Assembly (NCBI RefSeq): GCF_009765365.1
Contig: NZ_VTOM01000035.1
Coordinates: 1-46,090 of the forward strand
DNA length: 46,090 bases
Origin: Antarcticirhabdus aurantiaca
Lineage (GTDB): Bacteria; Pseudomonadota; Alphaproteobacteria; Rhizobiales; Rhizobiaceae
Direction of reading: 5' to 3'
Shown: in pieces, positions 1 through 7,430 of the stretch
How the letters are laid out: the number at the start of each line of letters is the position of its first letter
Numbering within the stretch: the stretch's first letter is position 1
The notes under the pieces: generated by a model
What the model saw: only the letters and a program-made list of their open reading frames with translations
The model's database searches: none
What the model was told of the DNA's origin: nothing
Translations under genes and position numbers: made by a program

Positions 1-148
1 CGAGCTTGGTGGACCAGGAGGACGTGCCGGATGCCAGGTCGTTCATCTCGGCGAGGCCGACCGAATAGCCGCGACCGACGGCGTCGCGCGCCACGCCGCA
101 GCCGTTGACCCCACCACCGACGATGAAAACGTCGTATCCGCCCTGCAT
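1..148 (-). CDS. glpD: Glycerol-3-phosphate dehydrogenase, N-terminal part (window edge)
   Basis: The minus strand reads from an ATG at 148 off the left edge of the window, giving 49 residues. The start [20 protein letters not shown] carries the GxGxxG dinucleotide-binding motif (here GGGVNG) of FAD-dependent oxidoreductases. The following segment, with [15 protein letters not shown] and [13 protein letters not shown], is characteristic of aerobic GlpD, where ASGTS and the S-x-K-L stretch contact FAD. GlpD oxidises sn-glycerol 3-phosphate to dihydroxyacetone phosphate at the inner face of the membrane and passes electrons to quinone. Most of the protein lies outside the window, so activity cannot be judged. 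Other members of the DAO family are possible but fit the SGTSS stretch less well. Confidence 0.85.
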   Translation of the reverse strand, partial: MQGGYDVFIVGGGVNGCGVARDAVGRGYSVGLAEMNDLASGTSSWSTKL

Positions 149-518
149 GCCATCCTCTTTCGCGCTGCAATATTTCAATTGCGACTGCGAACAATGTGGA
201 GGCTATACGAAGCTTAATCGCACATCAAACGAAATATGTCCGAGGCAAAACGCGGGCTCGCGCTGCGTGAGGCGCGCGAATCGGAAGCCCGGATCGAACG
301 CGGTTTCGTTTTCGAAGGATCGTAGAGTCCACCGCAAAACCGGAATGGCGAGCCGCCAGGCCCGTCATTCCGGCAAGGGGTCGGTTGTCGGCCGCCTTCT
401 TTGCCGGTCCGATCGCCAGCCATGCTGAAAAGCGAAAGAAAAACGAAACTCCGTGCCGGGTGGCTTCGTGCACGTCGCCTCAGACTCGCTCTGGCCCGTC
501 GCTGCCGGCGGCCGTTGA
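149..518. other. Gap upstream of glpD without a recognisable gene
   Basis: This stretch holds the presumed promoter region of the minus-strand glpD gene and then sequence with only short, arginine-rich open frames that match no family I know. From about 430 the frame that becomes the substrate-binding-protein fragment is interrupted by a stop codon at 516-518, so part of this DNA may be older decayed coding sequence. No terminator or repeat stands out. Confidence 0.5.
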
Positions 519-617
519 CGCACTTCGCCGCCGCGCCTCCTCGCCGCCGGCCAGGCGGACGTCGCCGTCCACTACCAGCCGAGCCTCGTCTTCGACGTGG
601 CGGCGGGCCTCCCGGTT
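519..617 (+). pseudogene. Fragment of an NMT1/THI5-like ABC transporter substrate-binding protein
   Basis: After a stop at 516-518 the frame reads LLAAGQADVAVHYQPS and LVFDVAAGLPVIRV. The pattern GQADVAVxYQPSL followed by AxGLPVxRV is typical of NMT1/THI5-like periplasmic binding proteins that deliver nitrate, sulfonate or thiamine-pyrimidine-like ligands to ABC importers. Only about 33 codons remain; the N-terminus, the rest of the ligand-binding fold and any permease or ATPase gene are missing. The frame runs without interruption into an IS3 transposase, with the residues IRV shared by both families at the junction. This is a remnant, not a working gene. The family assignment rests on a short stretch. 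Confidence 0.6.
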
Positions 618-1052
618 ATCCGTGTCGATCGGAAGCTTAAGTCCTCGGACGTCATCGATGTCCTGTCGGACCCCTTCATCCTGCGCGGCGTGCCGGGACA
701 CATCCGTTCCGACAACGGCCCGGAGTTCATCGCTAAGGCAGAGCGCGAGTGGATCACGGCAGTCGGGGCGAGAACAGCCTTCATCGAGCCGGGCTCACCT
801 TGGGAGAACGGCTATTGCGAGAGCTTCAACTCCAAGCTCCGCGATGAACTCCTGAACGGTGAGATCTTCTACAGCCTTGCCGAGGCCCGCATCGTCATCG
901 AAGGCTGGCGGCAGCATTACAACACGAAGCGACCGCACTCCTCGCTTGGCTACCGTCCACCGGCTCCAGCCGCTGTGCCATGGCCGGCTGCGCCACCCCA
1001 ACCCGCTTCGCCGGCCACCTCAACCGTCGCCGACAAGCCCACCATGCATTAG
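618..1052 (+). pseudogene. IS3-family transposase (OrfB), C-terminal fragment
   Basis: The frame encodes the C-terminal two thirds of an IS3-family DDE transposase catalytic domain: DVIDVLSDPFILRGVPGHI, SDNGPEF with the second catalytic Asp, and SPWENGYCESFNSKLRDELL with the catalytic Glu exactly 35 residues later, the D-35-E spacing of IS3. The end, YNTKRPHSSLGYRPP, is the family signature, followed by a proline/alanine-rich tail. The first catalytic Asp and the helper OrfA are absent, so this copy cannot transpose. The frame is open upstream into the binding-protein fragment, which creates a 177-codon chimeric frame from 519. An element end follows at 1074-1085. Confidence 0.88.
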
Positions 1053-1073
1053 ATTTGAACCGGGCCACCTAAT

Positions 1074-1085
1074 GGGGGCAGTCCA
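1074..1085 (+). repeat. Probable right terminal inverted repeat of the IS3 fragment
   Basis: The sequence GGGGGCAGTCCA lies 22 bp after the transposase stop. Read outward-in it is TGGACTGCCCCC, which resembles the 5'-TGGACTG(A/C)CCCC ends of several rhizobial IS3 elements. The matching left end is not present near the 5' border of the fragment, in keeping with a truncated element. Confidence 0.45.
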
Positions 1086-1241
1086 CTCCTGCAATCCAGG
1101 TTGGCTGTTTACGTCCCTCCTCAGCGAATGCTTCACGCAAGGTCTTAAGCAGGAAGAAACATTTTGGACGCATGTTTCGGCAGCATTTTAACTTCTGAGC
1201 GCAACTAAAAGTTACTGCTGCGCTACTTCTAAGGTAAGACA

Positions 1242-3347
1242 GTGCGCCTCTCCATCAAAGCCAAACTTGCTGCCTCCTTTGGCGGCGTGCTCGTTCTCCT
1301 CGGAGTCTCAGGCTACTTCGGGGTGTCCAGCCTGTCCCAGACCAACGAAGTTCTAAATAGCTTCGCGGATGGTCCGTTTGAACAGGTAGAGCATGGAGCC
1401 CTGACGCAGGAGTCTGTCACCGACGCTCGGCGTGCAATGCTCCGGCTGATCCTCTCATTCGATCCGGCAGATACGGAGAAGGCGAAGGCAGACCTCGAGA
1501 CTGATTGGCAGAATGTAGATGCCAATCTCAGTGAGATGATCGCTTCCATGCCTGAGGCAGACAAAGCCTCTGTCGCGGATATCAAGCCGCAGGTCGAGGC
1601 TCTTAAGGCCGCCGCCGCCGAGATGACCGCAGTTGCTGAACTAGCTAATCCCACGGCAGGCAACGCGGCCATGGATGAGACGAAAGCCGGCTCCGATGCT
1701 TTCATCTCTGCTACCGCCGAGTTGCGAGAGGCGCTCCTCGCCGATGGCGGTCCTGACGCGTTCGCTGCCCTTGGCATGTTATCGGAGCTTCAGGTCGATG
1801 TTCTGCGCGGGCGCACGACGGCGATCGCTGGCGTGGTGCGCATCGACCCGGCTCAGCTTCAGCGTATTGAGAAGGACATCAAGACGCTATTCGGCACTAT
1901 CGATCAGCGCTTTGACGCGCTCGCGACGAGTTCGGCTGGGCGACGCCACAAGGATCTCGTCGATCAGAGCAGAGCGGGGTGGGATCTCCTACGCAGCGCT
2001 GCAACGAAGCACGTCGAGTACGGCCTCAACAACTATTTCGGCCGCGCTCTGCAGCTTAACCAGGAGAAGTTCGCGCCGGTCGCGGCGGCGCTGGACGAGC
2101 GGCTCAACGCGGTCAATCTGAGCGCCGCCGAGACTGCGAAGGAGTACCTCTCGCAGGCTGAGAGCAGCTACGCCTCGACCCGCAACATGCTCATCGTTCT
2201 CGCGCTCGTGGCTGTGGCACTTGGAGCTGCCGCTGCCGCCTGGTTGTCTCTGTCGATCTCGCGTGGGCTGAGCCGTGCGGTGACGCTTGCCGACGCGATC
2301 GGGGCCGGCGACGTGTCTCAGCGCGTGGAGGCGAAGGGCTCGGACGAGATCGGCGATCTTCTGCGCTCGATGAACACCATGAGCGGGAAGCTGTCCGAGA
2401 TCGTCGGCGACGTCCTCGGCTCGGCCGCGCAGGTGGCGTCCGGCTCGCGGCAGTCGGCGGCAACGGCCGAGCAGCTCTCATCGGGCTCGACCGAGCAGGC
2501 TGCGGCCTCCGAGGAAACCTCGGCCGCCGTCGAGGAGATGACGGCAAACGTGCGCCAGAACGCCGAGAATGCGGCTCAGGCAGAGAAGATCGCCGCCCAG
2601 TCCGCAACCAGCGCCGAGAGGAGTCAGGCAGCCATCACCGGCTCGCTGGAAGCCATGCGCACGATCGCCGAGCGGGTGCGGATCGTTCAAGAGATCGCGC
2701 GCCAGACCGACCTCCTGGCCCTGAACGCGGCGATCGAGGCCGCGCGTGCCGGCGCCCACGGCAAGGGCTTCGCCGTCGTCGCCTCAGAAGTGAGGAAGCT
2801 TGCCGAGCGCTCGCAACAGGCGGCCGTTGAGATCGGCGAGCTCTCCACCCATACCCTGGACGCTGCCGAAGAAGCCGGTCGTCAGTTCGACAGCCTGCTT
2901 CCCGACATCCATCGCACGGCCGAGCTGATCTCGGAGATCTCGGCGGCCTGCCGCGAGCAGTCGATCGGCATCGAGCAGATCAACCAGGCCGTGGTGCAGC
3001 TCGACCAGGTGACGCAGGCGAACGCGGGCGCCGCCAACGAGATGACGGCGACGGCGGAGGCGCTGTCGGGCGAGGCCGTCTCCCTCAACGAGCGCGCCGC
3101 CTTCTTCAAGCTTGATGCGGCCGCCAGGGCTCATGGGGGCAGAGTGCAAGACGCTTATGAAGCTCCGGCAGCCTTTCTGGTCGAGGCTCAGCAAAGCGAC
3201 GTGCGTGCACTCCAGAGCCGCGCGCAGGGTTTCACCGCAAGCCGTCCTGCGGCGGCGAAGCCGGCACGCAGCATGAAGAGCGCACCTTCAAGCGGCGTCA
3301 GCCTCGATCTGGATGGTGATGCCGGCTTCGAGCGCATGAGCGGCTGA
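1242..3347 (+). CDS. Methyl-accepting chemotaxis protein with a helical periplasmic sensor
   Basis: A 701-residue membrane chemoreceptor; GTG start preceded by AAGGTAAG. Membrane helix 1 covers about residues 10-32 and helix 2 about 314-337 ([18 protein letters not shown]). The roughly 280-residue periplasmic part is predicted all-helical and Ala/Glu-rich, consistent with a four-helix-bundle type sensor, though I cannot name the ligand. A HAMP domain follows (about 338-390), then the cytoplasmic signalling hairpin with the conserved tip [17 protein letters not shown] near residue 487. It should control a CheA kinase. There is no NWETF-type CheR/CheB tether at the C-terminus, which instead ends in [14 protein letters not shown], nearly the same tail as the chemoreceptor at 34490-36601. 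No che operon lies in the window. Confidence 0.93.
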   Translation: MRLSIKAKLAASFGGVLVLLGVSGYFGVSSLSQTNEVLNSFADGPFEQVEHGALTQESVTDARRAMLRLILSFDPADTEKAKADLETDWQNVDANLSEMIASMPEADKASVADIKPQVEALKAAAAEMTAVAELANPTAGNAAMDETKAGSDAFISATAELREALLADGGPDAFAALGMLSELQVDVLRGRTTAIAGVVRIDPAQLQRIEKDIKTLFGTIDQRFDALATSSAGRRHKDLVDQSRAGWDLLRSAATKHVEYGLNNYFGRALQLNQEKFAPVAAALDERLNAVNLSAAETAKEYLSQAESSYASTRNMLIVLALVAVALGAAAAAWLSLSISRGLSRAVTLADAIGAGDVSQRVEAKGSDEIGDLLRSMNTMSGKLSEIVGDVLGSAAQVASGSRQSAATAEQLSSGSTEQAAASEETSAAVEEMTANVRQNAENAAQAEKIAAQSATSAERSQAAITGSLEAMRTIAERVRIVQEIARQTDLLALNAAIEAARAGAHGKGFAVVASEVRKLAERSQQAAVEIGELSTHTLDAAEEAGRQFDSLLPDIHRTAELISEISAACREQSIGIEQINQAVVQLDQVTQANAGAANEMTATAEALSGEAVSLNERAAFFKLDAAARAHGGRVQDAYEAPAAFLVEAQQSDVRALQSRAQGFTASRPAAAKPARSMKSAPSSGVSLDLDGDAGFERMSG

Positions 3348-3378
3348 GAGCCGCACACCTCGACCGCCACAGTTCAGA

Positions 3379-3410
3379 GCCCCGCCCGGTTCGCCGCGGC
3401 GGGGCGTTTT
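3379..3410 (+). terminator. Rho-independent terminator of the chemoreceptor gene
   Basis: GCCCCGCC (3379-3386) pairs with GGCGGGGC (3398-3405) across an 11-nt loop and is followed by GTTTT. It starts 31 bp after the stop codon at 3347, and the next gene, a regulator, is separately placed, so the chemoreceptor is probably monocistronic. Confidence 0.8.
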
Positions 3411-3593
3411 CGTCTGCGGCAAGCTCAAGACCTGCAACTCACAACGCATGCTCGTAGTCGCCTAGGTTCTAGATTGAACGGCGCCGCGCAAGCTTGATCT
3501 GCCACGTAGGCGCTCCATGGCGAACCGGCAAAGGGCTGGCGCCGAGTGCGGAGCAGACCTGAGGTGTCCACGGGTCAAAGCCGGAGGTGCTTT

Positions 3594-4085
3594 GTGGACC
3601 AAATTCTTCCCGGAAGCGAGCTGGGCTTCCTTCTCGGTGATGCGGCGCGACTTTGGCGCCAGACGATGGAGCGCGCTTTATTTCTTGCCGATATGAGCCT
3701 GACGGCCTCTGAGCTTCGAGCCCTGACCTATGTTGGACGCTTTGAAGGAGCACGGCAGAAGGATCTGGCAGACCTGATGGGCATCGCGCCCATGACCATG
3801 TCTCAGCTGATCGAAACGTTGGAGAAGCGCGAGCTCGTCGAGCGCAGGGTTGATCAGGTAGATCGACGTGCGCGCCGCATCCATTTGACGGCTCGATCTA
3901 CTGCAGTGTTCGAGAGCCTCGCTCCCGCATCAAGCATGATGCAGGCGAATGCGCTCGTGGAACTATCCGCTGAGCAGCGGCAGGTCCTCAAGGACGCCCT
4001 GCGATGCATACTGCGCAGCCTTTCGCTTCACGGTAATGCCTTTGCCGCGGACCTTGCGGCTGACGAGCAGCTCAAGGGTGGCTGA
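3594..4085 (+). CDS. MarR-family transcriptional regulator
   Basis: A 163-residue protein with the winged-helix core of MarR regulators. LTASELRALTYV leads into KDLADLMGIAPMTMSQLIE, the helix-turn-helix, then LEKRELVERRVDQVDRRAR, where the D-x-R-x wing typical of MarR proteins appears as DQVDRRAR. Flanking helices should form the dimer interface. I chose GTG at 3594 because GGAGGTG precedes it by a good distance; the frame is open 16 codons further upstream. MarR proteins usually repress their own or neighbouring genes and respond to small ligands or oxidants; none is evident here. It stands between a chemoreceptor and a receiver-domain gene in the same direction. Confidence 0.88.
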   Translation: MDQILPGSELGFLLGDAARLWRQTMERALFLADMSLTASELRALTYVGRFEGARQKDLADLMGIAPMTMSQLIETLEKRELVERRVDQVDRRARRIHLTARSTAVFESLAPASSMMQANALVELSAEQRQVLKDALRCILRSLSLHGNAFAADLAADEQLKGG

Positions 4086-4352
4086 GCTCGGGAAGCGCGG
4101 GTAGGGCGCCGCGGATTCCCCGCCCTGAGCTGCGGCACATGATAGCCATGCCAAGTCGCTGACACCTCGTGACACGTTCCGCCGCCTCGTCGAGTCTTCC
4201 GGTGCCGCCCACCTTCACAGCCCTTCGTTCCAACCAAGCGGCAGCTGCGGAACGACGGCAAAACAACTTCGTTCGCAGCGGCATCAGCGAGTTGTCTTGT
4301 TCATAGAATGCGCCAAGTAGCTTCGCGTCCACGGTTTGTTGCAGGATCAGGA

Positions 4353-4736
4353 ATGTCATTCGCCTTCGAAGCCCAAAACCTTGAAGGCAAGCGCATTCTC
4401 GTCGTGGAAGACGACTACATCCAAGCCACGAGCTTAGCCGACGCCATACAGCGCAGAGGCGGACATGTAATCGGACCTGTTCCCGACGTCGCGACAGCAC
4501 TCGAGCTCGTCGAGAAGGAGGGGCTGCCCGATGCCGCCGTCCTTGACATCAGCCTTGGAGACGAGGCGTCTTTCGCCGTCTCGACCTGTCTGCGCGAACA
4601 TGGCGTGCCGATGCTGTTCGTCACCGGCTATGACGACTGGTTTATGCCGAACGAACTCGACGATATCGCTGTTTGCCAGAAGCCGATGGACGCGGAGAAT
4701 ATCTTACGGTTGCTGCTTCCGCTCCGGCGTGGCTGA
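4353..4736 (+). CDS. Single-domain response regulator (CheY-like receiver)
   Basis: A 127-residue stand-alone receiver domain. ILVVEDDYIQA gives the acidic pocket, AVLDISLGDE carries the phosphorylatable Asp (about residue 65), the Thr of LFVTGYDD is the switch residue, and the Lys of VCQKPMD closes the site. No output domain follows. Such receivers are abundant in Hyphomicrobiales and act as phosphate sinks or shuttles, often with histidine kinases having C-terminal receivers. ATG at 4353 is preferred because AGGATCAGGA lies just upstream; a start 45 nt earlier is possible. A cognate kinase is not adjacent; the hybrid kinase at 19755 is the only kinase in the window. Confidence 0.9.
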   Translation: MSFAFEAQNLEGKRILVVEDDYIQATSLADAIQRRGGHVIGPVPDVATALELVEKEGLPDAAVLDISLGDEASFAVSTCLREHGVPMLFVTGYDDWFMPNELDDIAVCQKPMDAENILRLLLPLRRG

Positions 4737-4813
4737 CCGCCGAGGCAGGATTACTATGATCAACCAGCGGTTTGGAAAGAAGTCGCGACTTGATTATTGA
4801 CGAACTTCCGCTA

Positions 4814-4834
4814 GCTGGCCCATTATCAGCCAGC
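4814..4834. promoter_or_regulatory. Inverted repeat upstream of MarR-like gene, possible operator
   Basis: GCTGGC (4814-4819) and GCCAGC (4829-4834) form a dyad with a 9-bp AT-richer centre, ending 49 bp before the GTG of the regulator at 4884. The spacing suits a dimeric winged-helix repressor. Autoregulation is an inference from position alone. Confidence 0.35.
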
Positions 4835-4883
4835 AGGAGCAATACGCTGAAGCCTAGTTTGCGGTCGCCGTTGGGGGGCGCCT

Positions 4884-5363
4884 GTGCGAAAGCATGACAA
4901 AGGTCCCAGCCAGGATGTGCCAGGGGGGCCTGCCAGTCTCGTGGCGGTGCTTCTGTCCCTGTCGCGCGCCTTTCGGCAACTCATGCAGTTGAAGCTGGCC
5001 GAGATCGACGTCGTTGTCGGGCAGGACTCGTTCCTGGATCTCCTGAGGCTGGAGGACACAATGACCGTCAGCCTCGTGGCGAAGACGCTCAACGTCCGAC
5101 CATCCACGGTCTCGAAGATGGCTGACATAATGGTCTCTCAGAAATGGGTCGTGCGGGAGGCTGATGACGGGGACGCAAGACGGACCCGCCTGCGGCTAAC
5201 GCCGCTCGGCTTGGACAGGCAGGCCAAGGTTCGTGAGATCCGGACGAAGCTGGAGGCAGAGCTGCTAGCTGGACTGAAGGGATCAAACGTGCAGGCGAAT
5301 GTGCCAGCGACGCTCGATCTAGTGGCCGCGGTCCTAAACGGACGCTTGTCGCGGCTTCGCTGA
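4884..5363 (+). CDS. MarR-like winged-helix DNA-binding protein
   Basis: A 159-residue protein with a winged-helix core: SLVAKTLNVRPSTVSKMADI is the helix-turn-helix, and VVREADDGDARRTRLRLTP is the wing with the D-x-R motif of MarR proteins. GTG start at 4884 follows a G-rich stretch (GGGGGGCG). It is clearly related to the gene at 37932-38405: both share FRxLMxLKL, VGQD, LNVRPSTxSKM and the ending LSRLR. That makes this a small paralogous group, distinct from the MarR gene at 3594. Targets are unknown. Each paralogue sits just after a single-domain receiver gene, which suggests a shared ancestral arrangement. Confidence 0.8.
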   Translation: MRKHDKGPSQDVPGGPASLVAVLLSLSRAFRQLMQLKLAEIDVVVGQDSFLDLLRLEDTMTVSLVAKTLNVRPSTVSKMADIMVSQKWVVREADDGDARRTRLRLTPLGLDRQAKVREIRTKLEAELLAGLKGSNVQANVPATLDLVAAVLNGRLSRLR

Positions 5364-5612
5364 CGAGCTCCGAGTGTTTTCTCGCTTGCAGCGCTGCGCG
5401 CAGATGCGCAGAAGCCGGCCTTCTTCATGGGGTTGATCGACTTCATTCTGCCGCACGAACTGAAGCTTCTGGACTTCGCTGGCCGAGCGGGGCTTTGACC
5501 CCGCGGAAGTGCAGAATGCCAGGGACGCGCGCACGCCCTCAGGCAACGCCGGGGACTTCGACTGTTCGCAACCGCCTCCTCTCACCCGGCGAAAATTATC
5601 GTGCCCCGCTCG

Positions 5613-5634
5613 GGCCCTGCCGGCTGGGCCTTTT
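5613..5634 (+). terminator. Possible terminator hairpin
   Basis: GGCCC (5613-5617) pairs with GGGCC (5626-5630), followed by TTTT. It lies between the MarR-like gene (plus, ends 5363) and the hypothetical gene ending at 5641 on the other strand. The short stem makes it a weak call. Confidence 0.35.
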
Positions 5635-5640
5635 CGCGTT

Positions 5641-6270
5641 TCAGCCCTGCGCTCTCAGCCTCGCCATTTCGTCCCGGAACTCGGCCAGGGGCCGTGGGCA
5701 TCCGAACGGCGGCGGCGCCACGCCCTCGACGCCCCGCAGCTTCATCCTCTCTGCCCACCGCGCCGCCCACACCTCCCTCATCTGCGTGGTCGTGAGCTTC
5801 TCCTGATCCAGGAGCCGCCCCCACATCCAGCGGTGCTCGGTGTCGATCCACTCGGCCGCGGTCTCGTAGGGATCGTCCGGCGCGGGGAAGGGATGGCCGT
5901 CGCGGAAGACGCGCTTCCTGAACGCCACCCGCGGAGGCAGGGGAAGACCGTGCCGCTGGAAGAGCGCGATCTCCGCGTCCAGCTTCAGGTGTGTACTGCA
6001 AGCTTTCGGGAGAAGGTTGTCGAAGGCATCTTCGAATGACCGGGCTCCATCCCGAGGCGTCCCGCTGGCTGATCCTGTCAGGCCGCCGCTGCCCCAAGGC
6101 AGGCGCAGGACGTGAATGCTCCATTGCCATTGCGCATCGCGGCCCGTCAGAGGCTTTTCTCCCATCTGGCCGATGCAGAGGTCGCCGTCGTACGCGTAGA
6201 AAAGCGGGCGATGGTACTCGCCCCGGCGCCAGCGATAGCGGAAGGGGCGCTCGTCGGACGCGGTTTCCAT
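5641..6270 (-). CDS. Hypothetical protein, 209 residues
   Basis: I do not recognise a named family. The start ATG at 6270 is fixed by a GGAGGATCGAC ribosome-binding site. The product is soluble and rich in Trp, Arg and acidic residues; notable stretches are FRYRWRRGEYHRPLFYAYDG and DPYETAAEWIDTEHRWMWGR, with a C-terminal EFRDEMARLR helix. There is no signal peptide or membrane segment. A second minus-strand frame is open across the same DNA, but it lacks a ribosome-binding site and reads as Arg/Pro-rich shadow sequence. The gene stands alone between a regulator and a field of gene remnants. Confidence 0.65.
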   Translation of the reverse strand: METASDERPFRYRWRRGEYHRPLFYAYDGDLCIGQMGEKPLTGRDAQWQWSIHVLRLPWGSGGLTGSASGTPRDGARSFEDAFDNLLPKACSTHLKLDAEIALFQRHGLPLPPRVAFRKRVFRDGHPFPAPDDPYETAAEWIDTEHRWMWGRLLDQEKLTTTQMREVWAARWAERMKLRGVEGVAPPPFGCPRPLAEFRDEMARLRAQG

Positions 6271-6353
6271 GTCGATCCTCCAACGTGAACGGAGGAGGAA
6301 CGTGGAGCATGGAGGCGGAGCGATTCGCCACTCTCTTCCGCCGAAAATGCAAA

Positions 6354-6381
6354 GCCCCGCTCGGCGAAAGCCGGGCGGGGC
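6354..6381 (-). terminator. Strong GAAA-loop hairpin, terminator-like on the minus strand
   Basis: GCCCCGC-TCGGC (6354-6365) pairs with GCCGG-GCGGGGC (6370-6381) around a GAAA loop, a 12-bp stem with one T-G pair. On the minus strand it is followed by TTTGCATTTT, so it best terminates minus-strand transcription arriving from the right. No intact minus-strand gene lies there now, which fits the decayed state of that region. Confidence 0.55.
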
Positions 6382-6404
6382 CATTATGCGTTTGGACGAG
6401 CGTC

Positions 6405-6438
6405 CTAACGCGCTTCTAACGCGTCCGAACGTCTAACG
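6405..6438. repeat. Cluster of CTAACG hexamers
   Basis: CTAACG occurs at 6405, 6416 and 6433, with the variant CGAACG at 6426. The first three are spaced about one helical turn apart (11 and 10 bp). The cluster lies about 135-170 bp upstream of the start of the minus-strand gene at 5641-6270 and could be a regulator array, but chance is not excluded. Confidence 0.3.
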
Positions 6439-6630
6439 TCTTGATCTGATCTAACCGCCTGCCGCGATTGGAAAAAGTGGCGCGCCCGAAAGGAAGCGAT
6501 GCCGGGTGCGCTAAAGCATTGTTCTATATGGCCGCGAGCTGCCTCGTCTGTAGCAACAGTGTAGCAGTATCACGTAGGTGTTGCAAAGGTCCACCCGGCG
6601 AACGGACACTCACGGGATCTGGCGCACAGC

Positions 6631-6756
6631 TTCAGGGCGATCAAGCGCCACGAAAGGCCCGAAGGGGTCGCTGGACTGGTGGCCTGGCTCGCCGGGCCGG
6701 AGGCGGGTTTCGTCACCGGAGCAATGCATACGATCAACGGCGTCATCAGCGCATGA
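6631..6756 (+). pseudogene. C-terminal fragment of a short-chain dehydrogenase/reductase
   Basis: The frame FRAIKRHERPEGVAGLVAWL followed by AGPEAGFVTGAMHTINGVIS and a stop is the last 40 or so residues of a classical SDR, where (R)xxxPEDVAxLVxWLAGPEAxFVTGxxxxxDGG is the conserved C-terminal substrate-loop and cofactor edge. The usual Asp of the final DGG is Asn here (INGV). The Rossmann fold and catalytic Ser-Tyr-Lys are absent upstream, so this is a remnant. It precedes a frameshifted monooxygenase-like gene on the same strand, possibly once an operon. Confidence 0.7.
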
Positions 6757-6971
6757 CCTACGAATAAGCATGGATGTGGACGGATGGCCTGCGAAGAGCG
6801 GCCGGGACGACGGCGCTCGACTGCGCGCCATTGTGCTCATGTGCTCGCTAAAGGTCTCCTGCAGCATTGCGAGGAAGGCGCGCACCGCTGGGTTGGTGCG
6901 GCGGCTCGGCGGCATTCAGGGCAAGATCGTCCTCACCGTCGGGTGACAAGCTGCGGGGAAGGAGGACGATC

Positions 6972-7273
6972 ATGCTGATCGTGAGCGGATACACCCACGT
7001 AGCGCCCTCGGACGCGGCTGCTTTCATCAACGACCTGCCGACTTCGCGCGCACGGCCCGCACCCGCGATGGCTGCCTCTTCTTCGCCGTCGCGCCCGACG
7101 ACCTACGAGAAGGCCGCATGCTCGTTGCGGAGCGCTGGTGCGACCAGGCGGTGCTCACCGCCCATCCGGCCTCTGAGGACACAGCCGCTTTGGTGGCGCG
7201 CTGGCAGGGGCGCGTGACAGCGGATATCGTCAAGTTCGATGTCGGCAACGAGCGCCCGCTTCTGGCGCCATGA
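6972..7273 (+). pseudogene. Frameshifted ABM-domain (quinol monooxygenase-like) gene
   Basis: An ATG at 6972 with a good GGAGG site opens MLIVSGYTHVAPSDAAAFIN, the first strand and helix of an antibiotic-biosynthesis-monooxygenase (ABM) ferredoxin-like fold. About 70-80 nt on, near 7040-7055, the coherent sequence moves to another frame: TRDGCLFFAVAPDD, then EGRMLVAERWCDQAVLTAHP and RWQGRVTADIVKFDV, ending at TGA 7271-7273. Combined, the two halves give one about 100-residue ABM protein of normal length, so a single-base indel has broken it. Intact relatives act on small aromatic or quinol substrates without cofactors. A sequencing error could also explain the shift. Confidence 0.7.
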
Positions 7274-7276
7274 GGC

Positions 7277-7430
7277 GGACCGCATTGGTCGGCGCCAGTA
7301 CCGTGTTCTTCGAACCGGGCTCGCGGAAAACCGTGGCTCACGGGGCGTCAACTCAAAGCTCTGGAACATTTTGCTGAATAGCGAGATGTTCTTTAGCCTC
7401 GCGGAAGTATGCATCGTCATCGAGAGCTAG
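7277..7430 (+). pseudogene. Second IS3 transposase remnant
   Basis: This stretch aligns with about 751-906 of the first IS3 fragment: VGASTVFFEPGS corresponds to VGARTAFIEPGS, and, in a different frame, NSKLWNILLNSEMFFSLAEV with CIVIES corresponds to NSKLRDELLNGEIFYSLAEA. Several bases are missing between the two parts, exactly where the catalytic Glu segment ENGYCES should be, and the frame changes. It is a degenerate copy of the same transposase type, truncated at both ends. Confidence 0.7.

Larger units (their letters stand above)
6271..6630. other. Gap with a hairpin and short repeats, no gene
   Basis: Upstream of the minus-strand hypothetical gene. It holds a strong hairpin (6354-6381) and a cluster of CTAACG repeats (6405-6438), described separately. 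From 6460 onward only short frames without family resemblance occur, leading into the SDR remnant. Confidence 0.5.

Noticed and set aside
5582-6352. A 256-codon minus-strand frame overlapping the 209-residue hypothetical gene
   Set aside because: The other frame has a GGAGG site and balanced composition. This one is Arg/Pro/Ala-rich and begins inside the terminator-like hairpin region.
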